Source of the DNA: Protopterus annectens
Taxonomy: Eukaryota > Chordata > Ceratodontiformes > Protopteridae
Direction of reading: 5' to 3'
NCBI RefSeq assembly: GCF_019279795.1
Contig: NC_056729.1
Coordinates: 1,869,720,557 to 1,869,784,556, forward strand
DNA length: 64,000 nucleotides
Both the position numbers and the translations under genes were made by a program. Below are positions 1-10,914 of the stretch, piece after piece; within the stretch, counting starts at the first letter, position 1; every line of letters starts with the position of its first letter. The notes under the pieces were generated by a model, which saw nothing but the letters and a program-made list of their open reading frames with translations, did no database searches and was not told the DNA's origin.

Positions 1-375
1 AGAGGAAAAGGCTTCCTGTGTGACTTTTTGCAGTTTGGTTAGGGACTGGGCTGAGAAGATGATGGTTGAGTCATCTGCGTATTGTATGAGTGTGCCAAGT
101 TTGGTGGCAGAGGCTAGATTATTGGTGAAAACAGAGAAGAGTAGGGGTCCAAGGATGGATCCTTGGGGAACCCCTATGGAGACAGGTAGTTGGGGAGATA
201 TGTCATTCTGCCATACAATGGATTGTTGGCGGTCAGACAGGTAACTCTGAAACCAGTTGGTGAATGATTATGAGAAGGATAGGTTATTGAGGACAGAGAT
301 AAGTTGTTTGTGTGGGACCATGTCAAATGCTTTAGATAGGTCTAGGAAAGTAGCAGAAGAGAGATAGCCATTGTT
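1..375 (-). pseudogene. L2-type LINE reverse transcriptase fragment
   Basis: Read on the minus strand this stretch gives the RT palm of an L2-clade LINE. It contains a segment like LDLSKAFDMVPH, then GVPQGSILGPLLF, then a QYADD-type active site. The same layout is seen in the far better preserved L2 at 61998-63116. The fragment begins at the window edge and stops near 375, where the sequence becomes AT-rich and unrelated. It is a partial copy, truncated by the window on its 3' side. The clade assignment rests on similarity to the other L2 copies in this window and on known RT motif order. Confidence 0.75.
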
Positions 376-544
376 TTTATAAAAAAATATATACATAATA
401 TATTCATTACTTTAAATATTTAAATGGTCTGATTTTAAAATGAGGTATTTCTGAAGAAGTTCCAAAAGTAAAGGAAAGAAAGCATTAAATCTGACTCTGG
501 TCTTTTTTGAACTTTGAACACACAGTAGTATGTTTTTATTTGTT
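376..544. other. AT-rich spacer, nothing recognised
   Basis: Between the L2 fragment and the first gypsy LTR there is AT-rich sequence with no coding signal that I can recognise. Part of it may belong to the start of the LTR, whose exact edge I could not fix. Confidence 0.4.
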
Positions 545-1604
545 TGGTTAGTAATTCAGTTTAAATTGATTTGTATAGATGCTTGTATTGAAAAGTGTAT
601 TTGTAAAGCTGCTTGTGTCAAAAATGTATCAACAGTGGGTCCTGCTGAACAGAAACAAAATATACACACATGTAGTAACTGATTAAATGTATGTGTTGTA
701 ACTGCTGAAATGAATATATTGTAACTGGAAGAGAGGAGGTTAATCGCAGTCCAGCTGCAGATAATTTTAAAAATGTTCTGAAATTAAATTACTGGGCCTA
801 GGCCATAAAGACATTATCTCACAGTTATGAATGAAGCCAGAGACACAAAGTCTGTAAGAAGCCTGATTTGTTAGCCTCTGCAGGAACAGCAGAAGTGTTA
901 AAATTGTTTTATAGCTTCTAGATGCTCAAGATATGTATTGTAACACATTTGTGCTAAATCATGTAGGCTTCTACTGAAGAGGGTAGTGTGGGAAACAGAA
1001 TCAGATGAATAGATGTGGTCATTTTGTAACCAACTCTGAAATAATGTTTAGATACTACAAACAGAAATCTCAAAGTAGTGAGTTTTGGAACCTGACAAAA
1101 AAAAAGACCAGTCACCTACTTTATCTTGCTTTGCACTAGTAAATGAACCAGGGAATAGTAATTCTTTAGATCAGTCAGGAAAATATAGTGAGATTAGTTA
1201 AGTACTGTTTTTCTGTATCTGTGTGAATCTACTCATCTGTGTTATTTAAATATTTCCTGTGAATGAAAACTGGTGTTTATTGAAAATAGATATTTAGTAT
1301 TTTTGCATTTTTTGTTATTTATTATTAAACATATTTAAACTTTTCATTGTGGCTGGTCCTTTAGAGAATATTTTATCCTTTGAGAGTACTTATATTTATT
1401 TGGTGACTCTGTGGCCACTCATGAAAAGCCTTACTGCATTGGCCAAACACTACCATTTGTATTAATATTAATTTCACTCAGTATAATTGAGTACCCTTGC
1501 AAGATCATTAGAGTAGCTGGCTTTGGAGTGTCTGATGGCAGTGTAACTATCTTATAGTCTGGGTAGAAGGGGGCATAGCTAGTAAATCTGTGCCCGCCTT
1601 TCTC

Positions 1605-1680
<76 letters not shown>

Positions 1681-1755
1681 ATCAAATCTCAAAGAGTGTG
1701 TGCACTAATTCCTTGGACAGGGACATGAATCACTGGTTTCACAGAGAGAGTGGTA
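545..1755 (+). repeat. 5' LTR of gypsy element
   Basis: This block is repeated in the same orientation at about 3330-4475. Matching landmarks include the motif ggtcctgctg near 640 and gtgtcctgctgg near 3427, the attaaattact segment near 785 and 3556, atatttagta near 1290 and 4080, and the pair catgaatcactggtttca and catgaagcactggtttca at 1723 and 4441. The copies are clearly diverged, with many substitutions and small indels, so the insertion is old. Edges are approximate because I could not assign the TG...CA ends. A (GT)n run lies inside this copy only. Confidence 0.65.
1607..1677. repeat. (GT)n microsatellite
   Basis: About 35 uninterrupted GT units sit in the 5' LTR. At the equivalent place in the 3' LTR (about 4386-4398) only a short ggtgtgggtgtg seed is present, so the run expanded in this copy after insertion or shrank in the other. 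Confidence 0.98.
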
Positions 1756-1773
1756 AGTTGTCTGTAGACAACA

Positions 1774-2112
1774 GTGGTGCTAAACTATCACTGGAGTTTA
1801 TATGGTATCTTAGTGGATGGAAAGCAGGCCACTGCTAAGAGAGACACAGCCTCTGACATAACCATTGTGAAACCTGCAGTGGTTAGAGAAGAGCAGTACC
1901 TGCTTAGACAGTCCACTCCAGTCAGCTCTTTTGGAGGGATCCCATTCCAAATGCCTGTGTCTAGGGTTTTCTTTGACTGTGAGGGTGAAAAAGGGAGCAA
2001 TCAAGTATGTGCATTTGAGGATATCCCTGCAGATGTATTGACAGCGAATGATTTTGATAATGTAGTACTTGTGAGCAGTGCCAAAAAGTGGCAAGGCAGG
2101 AGACAAGGTTAA
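1774..2112 (+). pseudogene. Gypsy retropepsin-like protease remnant
   Basis: The 112-residue open frame contains LVDGKQATAKRDTASDITIV. This is the layout of a gypsy aspartic protease, where a strand with V-N/D-G-K is followed by an R-D-T-G-A/S active site. Here the active-site glycine is replaced: the motif reads DTAS. The rest of the frame (PVSSFGGIPFQMPVSRVFFDCEG) fits the protease flap and following strands loosely. No gag lies between the LTR and this frame. The integrase begins only about 75 bases downstream, so RT and RNase H are missing. I infer an internally deleted, dead copy. Confidence 0.6.
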
Positions 2113-2184
2113 AGCTTCTTTGATGTTTTTGCCTTTGGTTTGAGGAGCCAGTTCAGAGGGTAGCTGAGTATCCCAAGCTCCTCA

Positions 2185-3022
2185 AGGAAAAAGTATATTC
2201 TGGTGGTAGTAGATTATGATACTAGATACCTTGATGAAGTGGCACTGTCCTCCATTGAGGCAGAGAAGGTGGGAAATGGTTTGTTAGAGATTTTCAGCAG
2301 GGTAGGTTTCCCAAAAGAAGTACTGACTGACAGAGGTGCTAATTTGATGTCAGACCTGCTGACTTATCTGTGGAAGAACTGTGGGGTGACGCACCTAAAG
2401 ACCACCCCCTACCATCCCCAAACTAATGGTCTTGTGGACAGGTTAAACTCTACACTAAAGACTATGCTACAGGCATTTGCAGACCAGTTTAAGAGAGACA
2501 GTGGGACAAATATTTTCTCCAGCTACTGTTTGCAGAGATGTACCCCAGGAATTCACAGGTTTTTCACCCTTTGAGTTGCTGTATGGGCATAGGGTGAGGG
2601 GACCTTTAGATTTGATTTGTGATGATTGAGAGGGTGAGTGTGAATCCCACAAGGAGTCTGCTGTGGCATATGTCCTAAACCTCAGGACAAGGCTCAAGGA
2701 GCTCATAGGCTTGGCCCAGGAGAACCTCACAGGAGCCTAAGAGCAGAAAAGGTATGGTATGACAGGAATGCTCAAGCCATAGAGTATGCTGTGGGGCAGC
2801 AGGCAATGTTTCTCATTCCTGTCAGATACAAAGCAGGCAGCTTGGGAGGGACCCTTCAATGTGGTAAGGAAGTTAGTGATGTTAACTACATGGTAGAACT
2901 GCTAGGCAGGAGGCAGGGGCACAAATTGTACCATGTTAACATGATGAAGACTTACCATGACAAGCAGGCCCTTGTGCTAAGTATTTGCAGATGGAGGCAG
3001 GAGGAATCTAAGAAGGATCTAT
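2185..3022 (+). pseudogene. Ty3/gypsy integrase, frameshifted
   Basis: The catalytic core begins YILVVVDYDTRYLDEVAL, continues to VLTDRGANLMS and then TPYHPQTNGLVDRLNSTLK. This is the gypsy DDE order, but the last acidic residue is Asp (LVDR) where the family normally has Glu (LVER). After about 2545 the frame shifts: FSPFELLYGHRVRGPLDLI is read in another frame at about 2555-2615. The C-terminal part (VSDVNYMVELLGRR, then HKLYHVNMMKTYHD) is read at 2866-2960. This tail is typical of vertebrate gypsy integrases, where it precedes the 3' LTR. At least two frameshifts and several stops make it a pseudogene. Confidence 0.85.
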
Positions 3023-3329
3023 AGCTACTGCGAGCCAGCCAGCAAAATAACAAGTTACTGTGGTGGAGCCTAGGGTTACAGGCATATGATATAACAGTGT
3101 AACACTGTGGTGGGGTTAGCAATGCCAAGGCAGATGGAATATCAAGACAGGGTATGGGGTAATGTATTCCCAGATAGGATTATTCCTCTCAAGAAATATT
3201 TCTCAAGGGACACTTGACAAACTCACTTGAGTCTTCAAAGGGCAGAGAGGTGCGACAATAGACATGGCATGAGAAATAGGGCAGTGGATTTTTAACATGT
3301 GCCAACACAACTAACTGGAATTTTGTAAA

Positions 3330-4475
3330 TAATTATATATCATTTGTATATCAAACTGATTTGTACAGCTGCTTGTGCTGAAAATGTATTTGTGAGTTTT
3401 GCTTGTGTTAAAATGTATCAACAATGTGTCCTGCTGGAAGAAAAAGAGATGTAGATGCATTATTGTAACTGTTTAAATGCATACATTGTAACAGCATAAA
3501 GTGGAAATAAAAAGGTTAATCTTAATCCATCTGACTTTGCAAAATATTCTTGAAATTAAATTACTTTATGGGTTAAGCCACAAAGATGTTATCCCACAGT
3601 TTTGAATAGGGCCAGAGATGCAATGTCTGTCCTAGAGAACAGTTGGCAGCTCCTGTAGGAAGAGTGAAATGGTTTTATGACTTCCAGCAGCTGTACCACA
3701 TCTAAGCAAAACCCTATATGTGTGTATTGTAGCACATAGGTTCTAAACCCTGGCAATTTCTAGTGATGTGGGATAGTGTGGGAAATAGACTAAGACGACC
3801 AGATGTATGTGATGTCATTCTGTACAGATATAATGTTTTAATATTAGAGGAGACTGAAGTCTCAGCAGCATTCTGTATTCTGTGTTGAATCTAACAACAA
3901 GGACCACTCACCCATGTTGCCTTGCTGTGTTCAGTAAGTAGGATGAGTAATTATTTTAGTAAATCAGGAATAGATTGTGACTAGCTAAATACTGTTTTTC
4001 TACAACTGTGTGATACTTTCTATCAGTGTTATGTTTAATGTTTCCTCTGAGTGAAACTCTGGTGTTTACTATAAATAGATATTTAGTATTTTCATGTTTT
4101 TCTATTATTTATTATTAAATATATTTAAACTTCTCATTGTGGCTGGTACTTTTAGAACACTATTTAAATTTTGAGAGTATTTGCACATACTTGTTTGGTA
4201 ATAACTCTGACCACTCCTGAAAGCCTTGCTGTTTGGTCAACACTTCCGTTTGTATTAGTATTAATTTCACTCAGTAGAACTGGATACCCTTTTAAGAGCC
4301 TTATAGTAACTGACTGGTAGCAGTGAATCTACCGTATAGTCTGGGCAAAGTTGGTAGAACAGGTACATTGTGCCAGCTTTTCCCAGGTGTGGGTGTGAAA
4401 ATGAAATCTCAGAAAGTGTGTGTCTGCTACTTGGGCAGGGACATGAAGCACTGGTTTCAAAAAGAGACTGGTGGA
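3330..4475 (+). repeat. 3' LTR of gypsy element
   Basis: This is the direct repeat partner of 545-1755 in the same orientation. It follows the integrase tail by about 300 bases. Similarity to the 5' copy ends near 4475, just after the actggtttcaa motif. The two LTRs flank only protease and integrase, which marks a composite or deleted gypsy of about 3.9 kb in all. Confidence 0.65.
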
Positions 4476-4748
4476 GTACTTGGCAATGGCAATCAGCTGA
4501 GGGCTTAACTCTGAAGCTGTGCCAGTGGGGATCCTTAATGGGGACCTGGGGAGAGACAGAGAGAGAAAACTAGACCCTGATCTGACTGTGTTCCATGTGT
4601 GCTCTTAAGGGAAATTGTGCTTGATGCAGAGAGGTCTTCATCTGGAAATGCTGAGTGTGTCCATTTGTATTACAAGTGCACGCCCCACTCCAGCATCAGT
4701 GGTGAGGATTCATGCTCCTTGATTATTATCTCAGAGTGGGGATGTCAC
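4476..4748. other. Unassigned segment after gypsy LTR
   Basis: This segment has no recognised coding motif. Because it follows an LTR it could be leader sequence of a tandem gypsy copy, or simply the old flank. I see nothing that decides this. Confidence 0.3.
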
Positions 4749-5765
4749 AGCCTCCATATATCAGACTACATTAATAGCTATACATAGCCTATCTACCCCT
4801 AACCCATACCCACACACACACAGAGTATTTACCCACAGCAATTACCTGACTGCCACTGCCTCCCTATATCAGACTGCATTAATACCTACACAGAGACTAC
4901 CTACCCCTAACACATACCCACACATATATAACATCTACACACAATGATTACCTGACTGCCACTGGTCCCATATATCAAACTGCATTAATACCAAAAGACA
5001 AACTACCTACCCCTAGCCCATACCCTCACAGACATAGTACCTACCCACAAAATTTACCTGACTGTCACTGCCTCCATATATCAGACTATATTAATACCTA
5101 CACACAGACTACCTACCGCTAACACATATGCACACACACATAGTGCCTTCCCACAGTACTAACCTGACTGTCACTACCTCCATATATCAGACTGCATTAA
5201 TAGCTACATACAGACTACCTAAACCTAACACATACCCTCCTACACACACAGAGTACCTGCCATAGCAATTACCTTGACTATCACTAGCTCCATATATCAA
5301 ACTGCATTGATACCTATACACAGACTTCCTACCCCTAACCCATACCCACGCACATAGTACCTAACCACAGAAATTACCTGACTGTCACAGCCTCCATATA
5401 TCAGACTACATTGCTACCTATACACAGACTACCTATCCCTAACCCATATCCATTCACACATAGTACCTACCCACAGTAATGTCCTGACTGTGACTGCCTC
5501 CATGTATCAGACTGAATTAATACCTACAAACAGACTACTTACCCCTAACCCATACCCATACACATAGTATCTACCCGCACCAATAACCTGACTGTCACTG
5601 CCTCTGTGTATCAGACTGCATTAATACCATCACACCGACTACCTACCCCTAACCTATACCCATGCACACATAGTACCCAACCACAGCAATTACTTGACTG
5701 TCACTGCCTCCATATATGAGACTACACTAATACCTACACACTAGCTAGCTATCCATACCCTATAA
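4749..5765. repeat. ~106 bp tandem repeat, about 10 copies
   Basis: The landmark tccatatatcagactgcatt recurs near 4755, 4863, 4971, 5075, 5180, 5289, 5395, 5501, 5605 and 5712, with spacings of 103-109 bases. Each unit also holds cctacccctaaccc, acatagtacctacccaca and ttacctgactgtcactgcc. Copies differ by scattered substitutions and small indels in the CA-rich parts. The array directly precedes the decayed L2 coding region at 5789. Confidence 0.9.
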
Positions 5766-5973
5766 ACCTTTCACATTATATCGTAGTTATGCTAGCACCC
5801 AACTCACAAACATCAAACATATCAGGTTCTCAATACCTTATCATCTCTAATTTTGGGAGAAAACTCCAGTTATACCCCAAACTACACATTCAAAAAGCAC
5901 TACTCAAATTTAGTTCCATTGTCTTTATACTTCAGCTAAGAAGCAACATTGAGTCCAATCCAGACCACTTAAT

Positions 5974-6475
5974 AATGTCTCAACTCAAGTCAATAAACAG
6001 CATCATATTACCTGCTCTATCTTTAATCAATCAAGGACCACTTAACAATAATGCCTCAACTCAAGTCAATAAGCAGCATCATATTGCCTGCTCCCTCTTT
6101 AACCAATCAAGGACCACTTAATAATGCCTCAACTCAAGTCAATAAGCAGCATCATATTACCTGCTTCCTCTTTAACCAATCAAGGACCACTTAATAATGC
6201 CTCAGCTCAAGTCAATAAGCAGCATCATATTACCTGCTCCCTCTTTAACCAATCAAGGACCACTTAACAATAATGCCTCAACTCAAGTCAATAAACAGCA
6301 TCATATTACCTGCTCCCTCTTTAACCAATCAAAGACCACTTAATAATGCCTCACCTCAAGTCAATAAGCAGCATCATATTACCTGCTCCCTCTTTAACCA
6401 ATCAAGGACCACTTAACAATAATGCCTTAACTCAAGTCAATAAACAGCATCATATTACCTGCTCCCTCTTTAATA
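5974..6475. repeat. 73/76 bp tandem repeat inside L2 remnant
   Basis: Seven units start with aatgcctcaactcaagtcaa at about 5974, 6050, 6123, 6196, 6272, 6345 and 6421. Spacing is 76, 73, 73, 76, 73 and 76. The 3-base difference is the presence or absence of one aat/aac triplet (cttaacaataatg against cttaataatg). The last unit runs straight into the endonuclease coding sequence, so the array is an expansion within the LINE rather than a separate insertion. Units are very similar, far more so than the decayed LINE around them. Confidence 0.93.
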
Positions 6476-7524
6476 CCCACAGTAAGAAGAACGAAATCAA
6501 CCAAATCAATGCCTTTTCCATACAATATAATCTTGATATTATAGCCATTGCAGAAATATGGCTGAAACCTGACACCACTAGTCTTTACCATCTTATACCA
6601 AACTATTCACACCTGCAAGATTACAGACCAGGCAAAAAACCTAGGGGAAAAACCTAAATTATCTTCAAAGACAGCCTTAACCCTCCATCATTGCACAAGA
6701 TAACAGTAACTCAGAATTGGATCCTAACTGGATCCTTTTAAAATTTCCAACAAACTGAAATCCCTTGTTATAGTCAGTTTACCAGCCTCACTACCACAAT
6801 TCAATACCCTCATCCAACAAATAAATGCCAATGTTCCCCAAATCTTTCTTGGAGACTTCACCCTTAATTACTGGGGATGAAAAGCCATTGATATGTCAGA
6901 ATTTCTGGCCAGCATAAGTCTTATCCAAATCAATTCCTGAAGCCAGTAGACTAAATCTTCACTCAACAGGCACACCTTACTAGATCTTGTAATAACTAAT
7001 AGTTCTGCAAACACCATCCTTCAGTGATCACTGTCCCATATCTTTTATAGTATATAATCTAATGTTAAAATATTGATCATAACTTATTATAATTGATCAT
7101 AACCTACTATTTGAAAAATTAACCGAAGTAGACATTTGTGACGATGCAAAACCTTGGTTTGTAGGGTTCCTTATCAATTCTTCAAGGTGAAAGTAAGTAC
7201 CACCACCTCTGAAACAGCTCCTCTTATGAAAGGAGTTCCCCAGGGTTCTACTTTAGCCCCTCTGCTATTTTCCATATTTATCAATAAACTCCCATCTGAA
7301 CACCCATAGATGCTTTTAATTCTTTATACAGGTGACATGGTCATCTACAAGCCAAACAAATCCTTCTCTGTTATACAAACTCTGCTCCAAGGTGACCTCC
7401 AAACCTTCAGCCAATGGTGGTACATCAGAAGCTTATACTCAGTCCTTCAAAAACAAAAGCAATGTTGTTTGGAACCAACCATAAAATAGCTAAAAATCAT
7501 CTACCTTTCTTAATATTAATGATC

Positions 7525-8142
7525 TTAACTCATTCACTCCAATGGAGCTCAGGAAGTTTGCACTGTAACTTCCAATGGGCGGAGCCTAAACCTTTTGATA
7601 GAATCAAATTATGTCCTCACATTTCAAACAAATGTTTATATCTCTGGAAGCATAGGGATTATGAAAGAAGTATAAATGGCAAACTCTTCAGCACAAACTA
7701 CTTTATAGTGGTAGTATTCTTTAGATTCTAGGTCATAAACAGAATTTTCTAAGTCACAGTAAACACAATAAATGTTACATTTGTAATATAGTGTAAACTT
7801 ACATTATCTTGGCAACCACTCAAGTTACACATACTGTCAGTAGCATTTTGTTCATCTAGCTGAGAGCTTTCATTTGAGGCTAAGGATTTCTGTCTGTGAT
7901 AATTGATTGTTGAGATATTTAGAAAAATGTGAACATTATATCTATATAAATATCATAAAAACAGCAGTTAATATCTCTTTACCTGCACTAGACAGAGGTC
8001 AAATGTTAATGCAGTTGAGTTTGCCACTGTGTAAGCTTTAAGATGAATTTTTATAAAACCTTATGCACAGCATGGTTTTGGAATTATTGATGCAAATATG
8101 AACAAGCAATAGTTTATGCCTAGAGGCGTCAGTAGGAGTTAA
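7525..8142. mobile_element. Possible piggyBac-like non-autonomous element
   Basis: The L2 coding sequence is interrupted here by about 620 bases of unrelated non-coding sequence. The left edge reads TTAACTCATTCACTCC. The right edge, read on the minus strand, begins TTAACTCCTACTGACGCC, so both ends start with TTAACTC. A TTAA target and TTAAC-type ends are the piggyBac pattern. The inverted repeat is short and imperfect, and I see no transposase, so this is tentative. Confidence 0.33.
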
Positions 8143-9400
8143 CTGCAGATGCACCTGGAGGTGTCACTCATATGTAATAAGTTAATAAGACCACCATAGA
8201 AACTGCAGCATTCTTCAAATACCTTGGCACTTGGCTAGATCAATCTCTTAACTTTTAACTACAAATTCAAAACACATGCAAAAAGATCAACTCTCTACTG
8301 CTCTGCATGAACAAGCTATCAACTGTTCTGTCCAAGCCATTCAAAGCTGCCATAGGCAAAGGAGTACTCTTATCCCAGTTTGAATATGGACTATCCATTA
8401 TATCTGCAGCTTCAAAGAAAAATGCGACCACTTTACAAACCATCTCCAATAACATCTGCAGGTTTATTACTAACTATGCCATTAATGAACACAACTACCT
8501 AACTCTTACCAAAGGTTAATGGCTCCTGGTACATTTGAAGGCCAACCTCCTACTGGGATTACTAATTCACAAAGACCTTTCTCTTGAGACATCTTCCCCT
8601 CTCACTCATAAACTTTTCACCAAAACATCCACATGTAATCAAGGGTATCCATCAATCTCAGCCCATCTACTAACTCCAAAAAATAAATGTCAGTGCACTG
8701 AATGTGCATTCTCCATCCGAGCACCTGAACTAAGGGACTGCATTCCTCTCTCAATCACAGACATCTAAAAGTACTCAGAGTTCAGATAACAGCTCAAGCA
8801 ACACCGCTTCATCCAAGCAAAGTGCATCTGCACTCACACAGGTCACGGTACAGGAACCTCACAGCTCTCCGACACCCTTTTATCTCTGTTTCATCCTGTC
8901 CTATCTCGTTATCAGTCCCTCACTTACTGTCTCTCATTCATCCCGCTTCCCTCTTCTTTTTGCATCTCTCACACTCCTCTCCTGTCTCCTCCTCTTCCCT
9001 TGGCATGCCTCTCATACCTTTTCTCTGTCTTCTCCCCATGGTATCCTTTCTTGCAACTACTCTCACTTGCCTTTTCTAACTTTTTCTTACCTCTCTATAT
9101 AATGATATGCTGCTGCCCTGTAATATTAGCCATCTCAGTCATTTTGGCTATATCTTACCCACAAAAGCTCTGGTAAGCATAATTCCTTTCTTCTATCCAT
9201 CTTTTGACACAAACTGCTTCTTCAGCTAAATGTTGTAGTACACTCTTGCATCTGTAAATATGTGTATGTTTTTTAGCATATCCTTATATGTGTAAATGTT
9301 TTCTTCATTTCTTATGCGCTCCTCTTCACCCAGGCTATGCCTGCAAATGGTCCTCTGAAATCAGTGCACTACCTGGAGAAACAGATATAAATAAATAATA

Positions 9401-9639
9401 AACACATTATGGAATATATGTGGTGTTATATGCCTGAAGTTGAAAGTATAAACTATATCTGTTGTTATTATAATTGATCCATATCCAAAAGTTACAGATC
9501 TGGTTTACTGTCTTCCATTATATATATTGCTCTAACATGAGATAGGCTATTCATCTTGGAAACCTACTGCTGAAGGTTATGGGTACAGTACACCAAAAAG
9601 CTTAGTCCCTTCCATGTTTTTAATGGTGAATGAGAGCTT
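9401..9639. other. Spacer, nothing recognised
   Basis: This short AT-rich stretch lies between the L2 tail and the next LINE fragment. No motif was recognised. Confidence 0.4.
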
Positions 9640-10604
9640 TCCATACATCAGGAATACTATACTTTCCAAGACATCTGCCCCTCTTTAAGGGTAAACATTT
9701 AGCAGAAGCATATCGACATCAAGCAGGAATGAAAATCAGACAAGAAGTAGATGAAAACCAGGCAGAACTGAATGTGCCAAAAAACTAAAGAAAGTGTATA
9801 AGGTGAAGGACCAGATGAGAAGGCAAGAAATGTAGAAAAAAAACATAAACATAGCTGCAAGTATAGAAAACATCTGGAAGAGCCTCATGCTGATTAAGAA
9901 CAAACCCAGGAATGGTTAAGGAGAGGCGAATTAAAACCAAGAAATAAAAGGTTAATATTGGCAGCCCAAGATAATGAGATATGTACATGCTGGTCCAGTG
10001 AAGATGTGGGAGAAACAGACAAATGTAGGTTTTGTAAAACCGAACTGGAAACAGTCACACGTCTTGTTGCTGGTTGTGACACACTAATGGCAGAAGGACT
10101 GTATACTGAAAGGCATAATAATGTGGCGAGACTGTTGTACTGGCGATTGTGCAAACATTATGGTACTGAAGTGGCTTAAAAACACTGGAAACATGAGCCA
10201 CAAAGCATCATAGAAAATGATGAATTTATATCACATGGGATCACCTATTACCAACAGTTCAAAAGATAGATGCTAGAAAACCAGATATAGTGGTCCAAGA
10301 AAAGAAGACAAAAGTAGCATTGACCATTGAAATCACCACACCCAGTGACTACAGTATTTTGCGTACAGAGAGACAAAAAGTCGTAAAATACCAGGATCTG
10401 CAGGCAGAAACGAGAGCAATGTGGGAGAAAGATACCCAGACAGTTCCAGTAGTAGTAGGAGCAATGGGTCTTATAAAAAATAATTTATAATCATATTTAG
10501 ATATGTTAGCAATCCATGTGACCCCATACGAATTGGAGAAGGAGTCATTACTGGGCACATTGCGGGTGCTGCGAAGAGCACTTTTGGCTGACATCAAAGA
10601 TTGA
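9640..10604 (+). pseudogene. RLE-type LINE C-terminus (zinc finger + endonuclease)
   Basis: The reading begins near 9900 with a WLRRGELK segment and LILAAQDN (about 9953). A zinc-binding pattern follows in which CRFC is followed by ETVTRLVAGC; the usual His is replaced by Arg or Leu in this copy. RHNNVARLLYWRLCKHYG comes next, at 10110-10165. After two frame breaks the restriction-like endonuclease core reads KPDIVV, then LTIEITTPSDYSI, then the closing VPVVVGAMGLIKN. The end is ELEKESLLGTLRVLRRAL at about 10530-10585. This order is known from C-termini of R2/R4/NeSL-like LINEs that use a PD-(D/E)XK nuclease instead of an AP endonuclease. RT is absent, as expected of a 5'-truncated insertion. 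Confidence 0.7.
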
Positions 10605-10657
10605 AACAATACTAATTTCATGAACTTTAATCATACTTTGGCTTAGGAATGGGGTCC

Positions 10658-10672
10658 ATTCCTGTCATGGTA
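10658..10672. repeat. 15 bp target-site duplication, left
   Basis: The word attcctgtcatggta occurs here and again at 18990-19004. The two copies bracket the Penelope-like element and everything inserted in it, so I read them as its target duplication. Confidence 0.6.
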
Positions 10673-10818
10673 CCAGTAGACCAGTAGCCAGACGGAAGCC
10701 TTTTAAAACCAATTTAATATGTGCACAAAACACAAAGTAAACACATAAATGCAGACACTTAAAATACAGCGTTTTCATTTCAAACACTTCATCAGATGTG
10801 GTTCTAAGGTAAATTGAA
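10669..10818 (-). repeat. PLE inverted terminal repeat, left copy
   Basis: This 150-base block is the reverse complement of 12985-13058 joined to 18859-18939. Shared landmarks are the ggtacc edge, ttttaaaaccaatttaat, gtgcacaaaacacaaagtaaac, gcgttttcatttca and cttcatcagatgtgg. It lies upstream of the truncated RT, in inverted orientation to the terminal copy. Upstream inverted pseudo-LTR copies are a known arrangement in Penelope-like elements. Confidence 0.8.
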
Positions 10819-10914
10819 CATGATTAACTCAAGGGTACATAGGAAAAGCACCTTCACTAATTCATATTTGCCTTATAACAGTACACATCCCTATCACTAC
10901 AAGAAAACATTGTC

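Larger units (their letters stand above)
5770..9400 (+). pseudogene. Decayed L2-like LINE, plus strand
   Basis: Scattered frames give the L2 order. A degenerate NIESNPDH motif lies near 5950. The endonuclease start (DIIAIAEIWLKPDTTSLY) is at 6532-6590 and an endonuclease DF segment near 6850. RT motif GVPQGSTLAPLLFSIFIN is at about 7220-7290, followed by a YTGDM remnant of YADD near 7325. A thumb-type FKYLGTWLDQSL segment lies near 8213-8250, and C-terminal sequence runs from 8307 to 8770. The 3' end is an A-rich (aataaata) tail at about 9388-9400. Stops and frameshifts are frequent, so this is an old dead copy. A 73/76 bp array expands its N-terminal part, and a possible DNA transposon interrupts it at 7525-8142. 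Confidence 0.75.

Noticed and set aside
1431..1838. Open frames of alternating Thr-His or Cys-Val residues
   Set aside because: They are translations of the GT microsatellite and have no coding meaning.
4749..6475. CRISPR array
   Set aside because: Units are contiguous tandem repeats without unique spacers, and the context is a vertebrate genome.
8822..9079. Ser/Leu-rich 85-residue frame
   Set aside because: It arises from pyrimidine-rich sequence near the 3' end of an L2 and has no recognisable motif.
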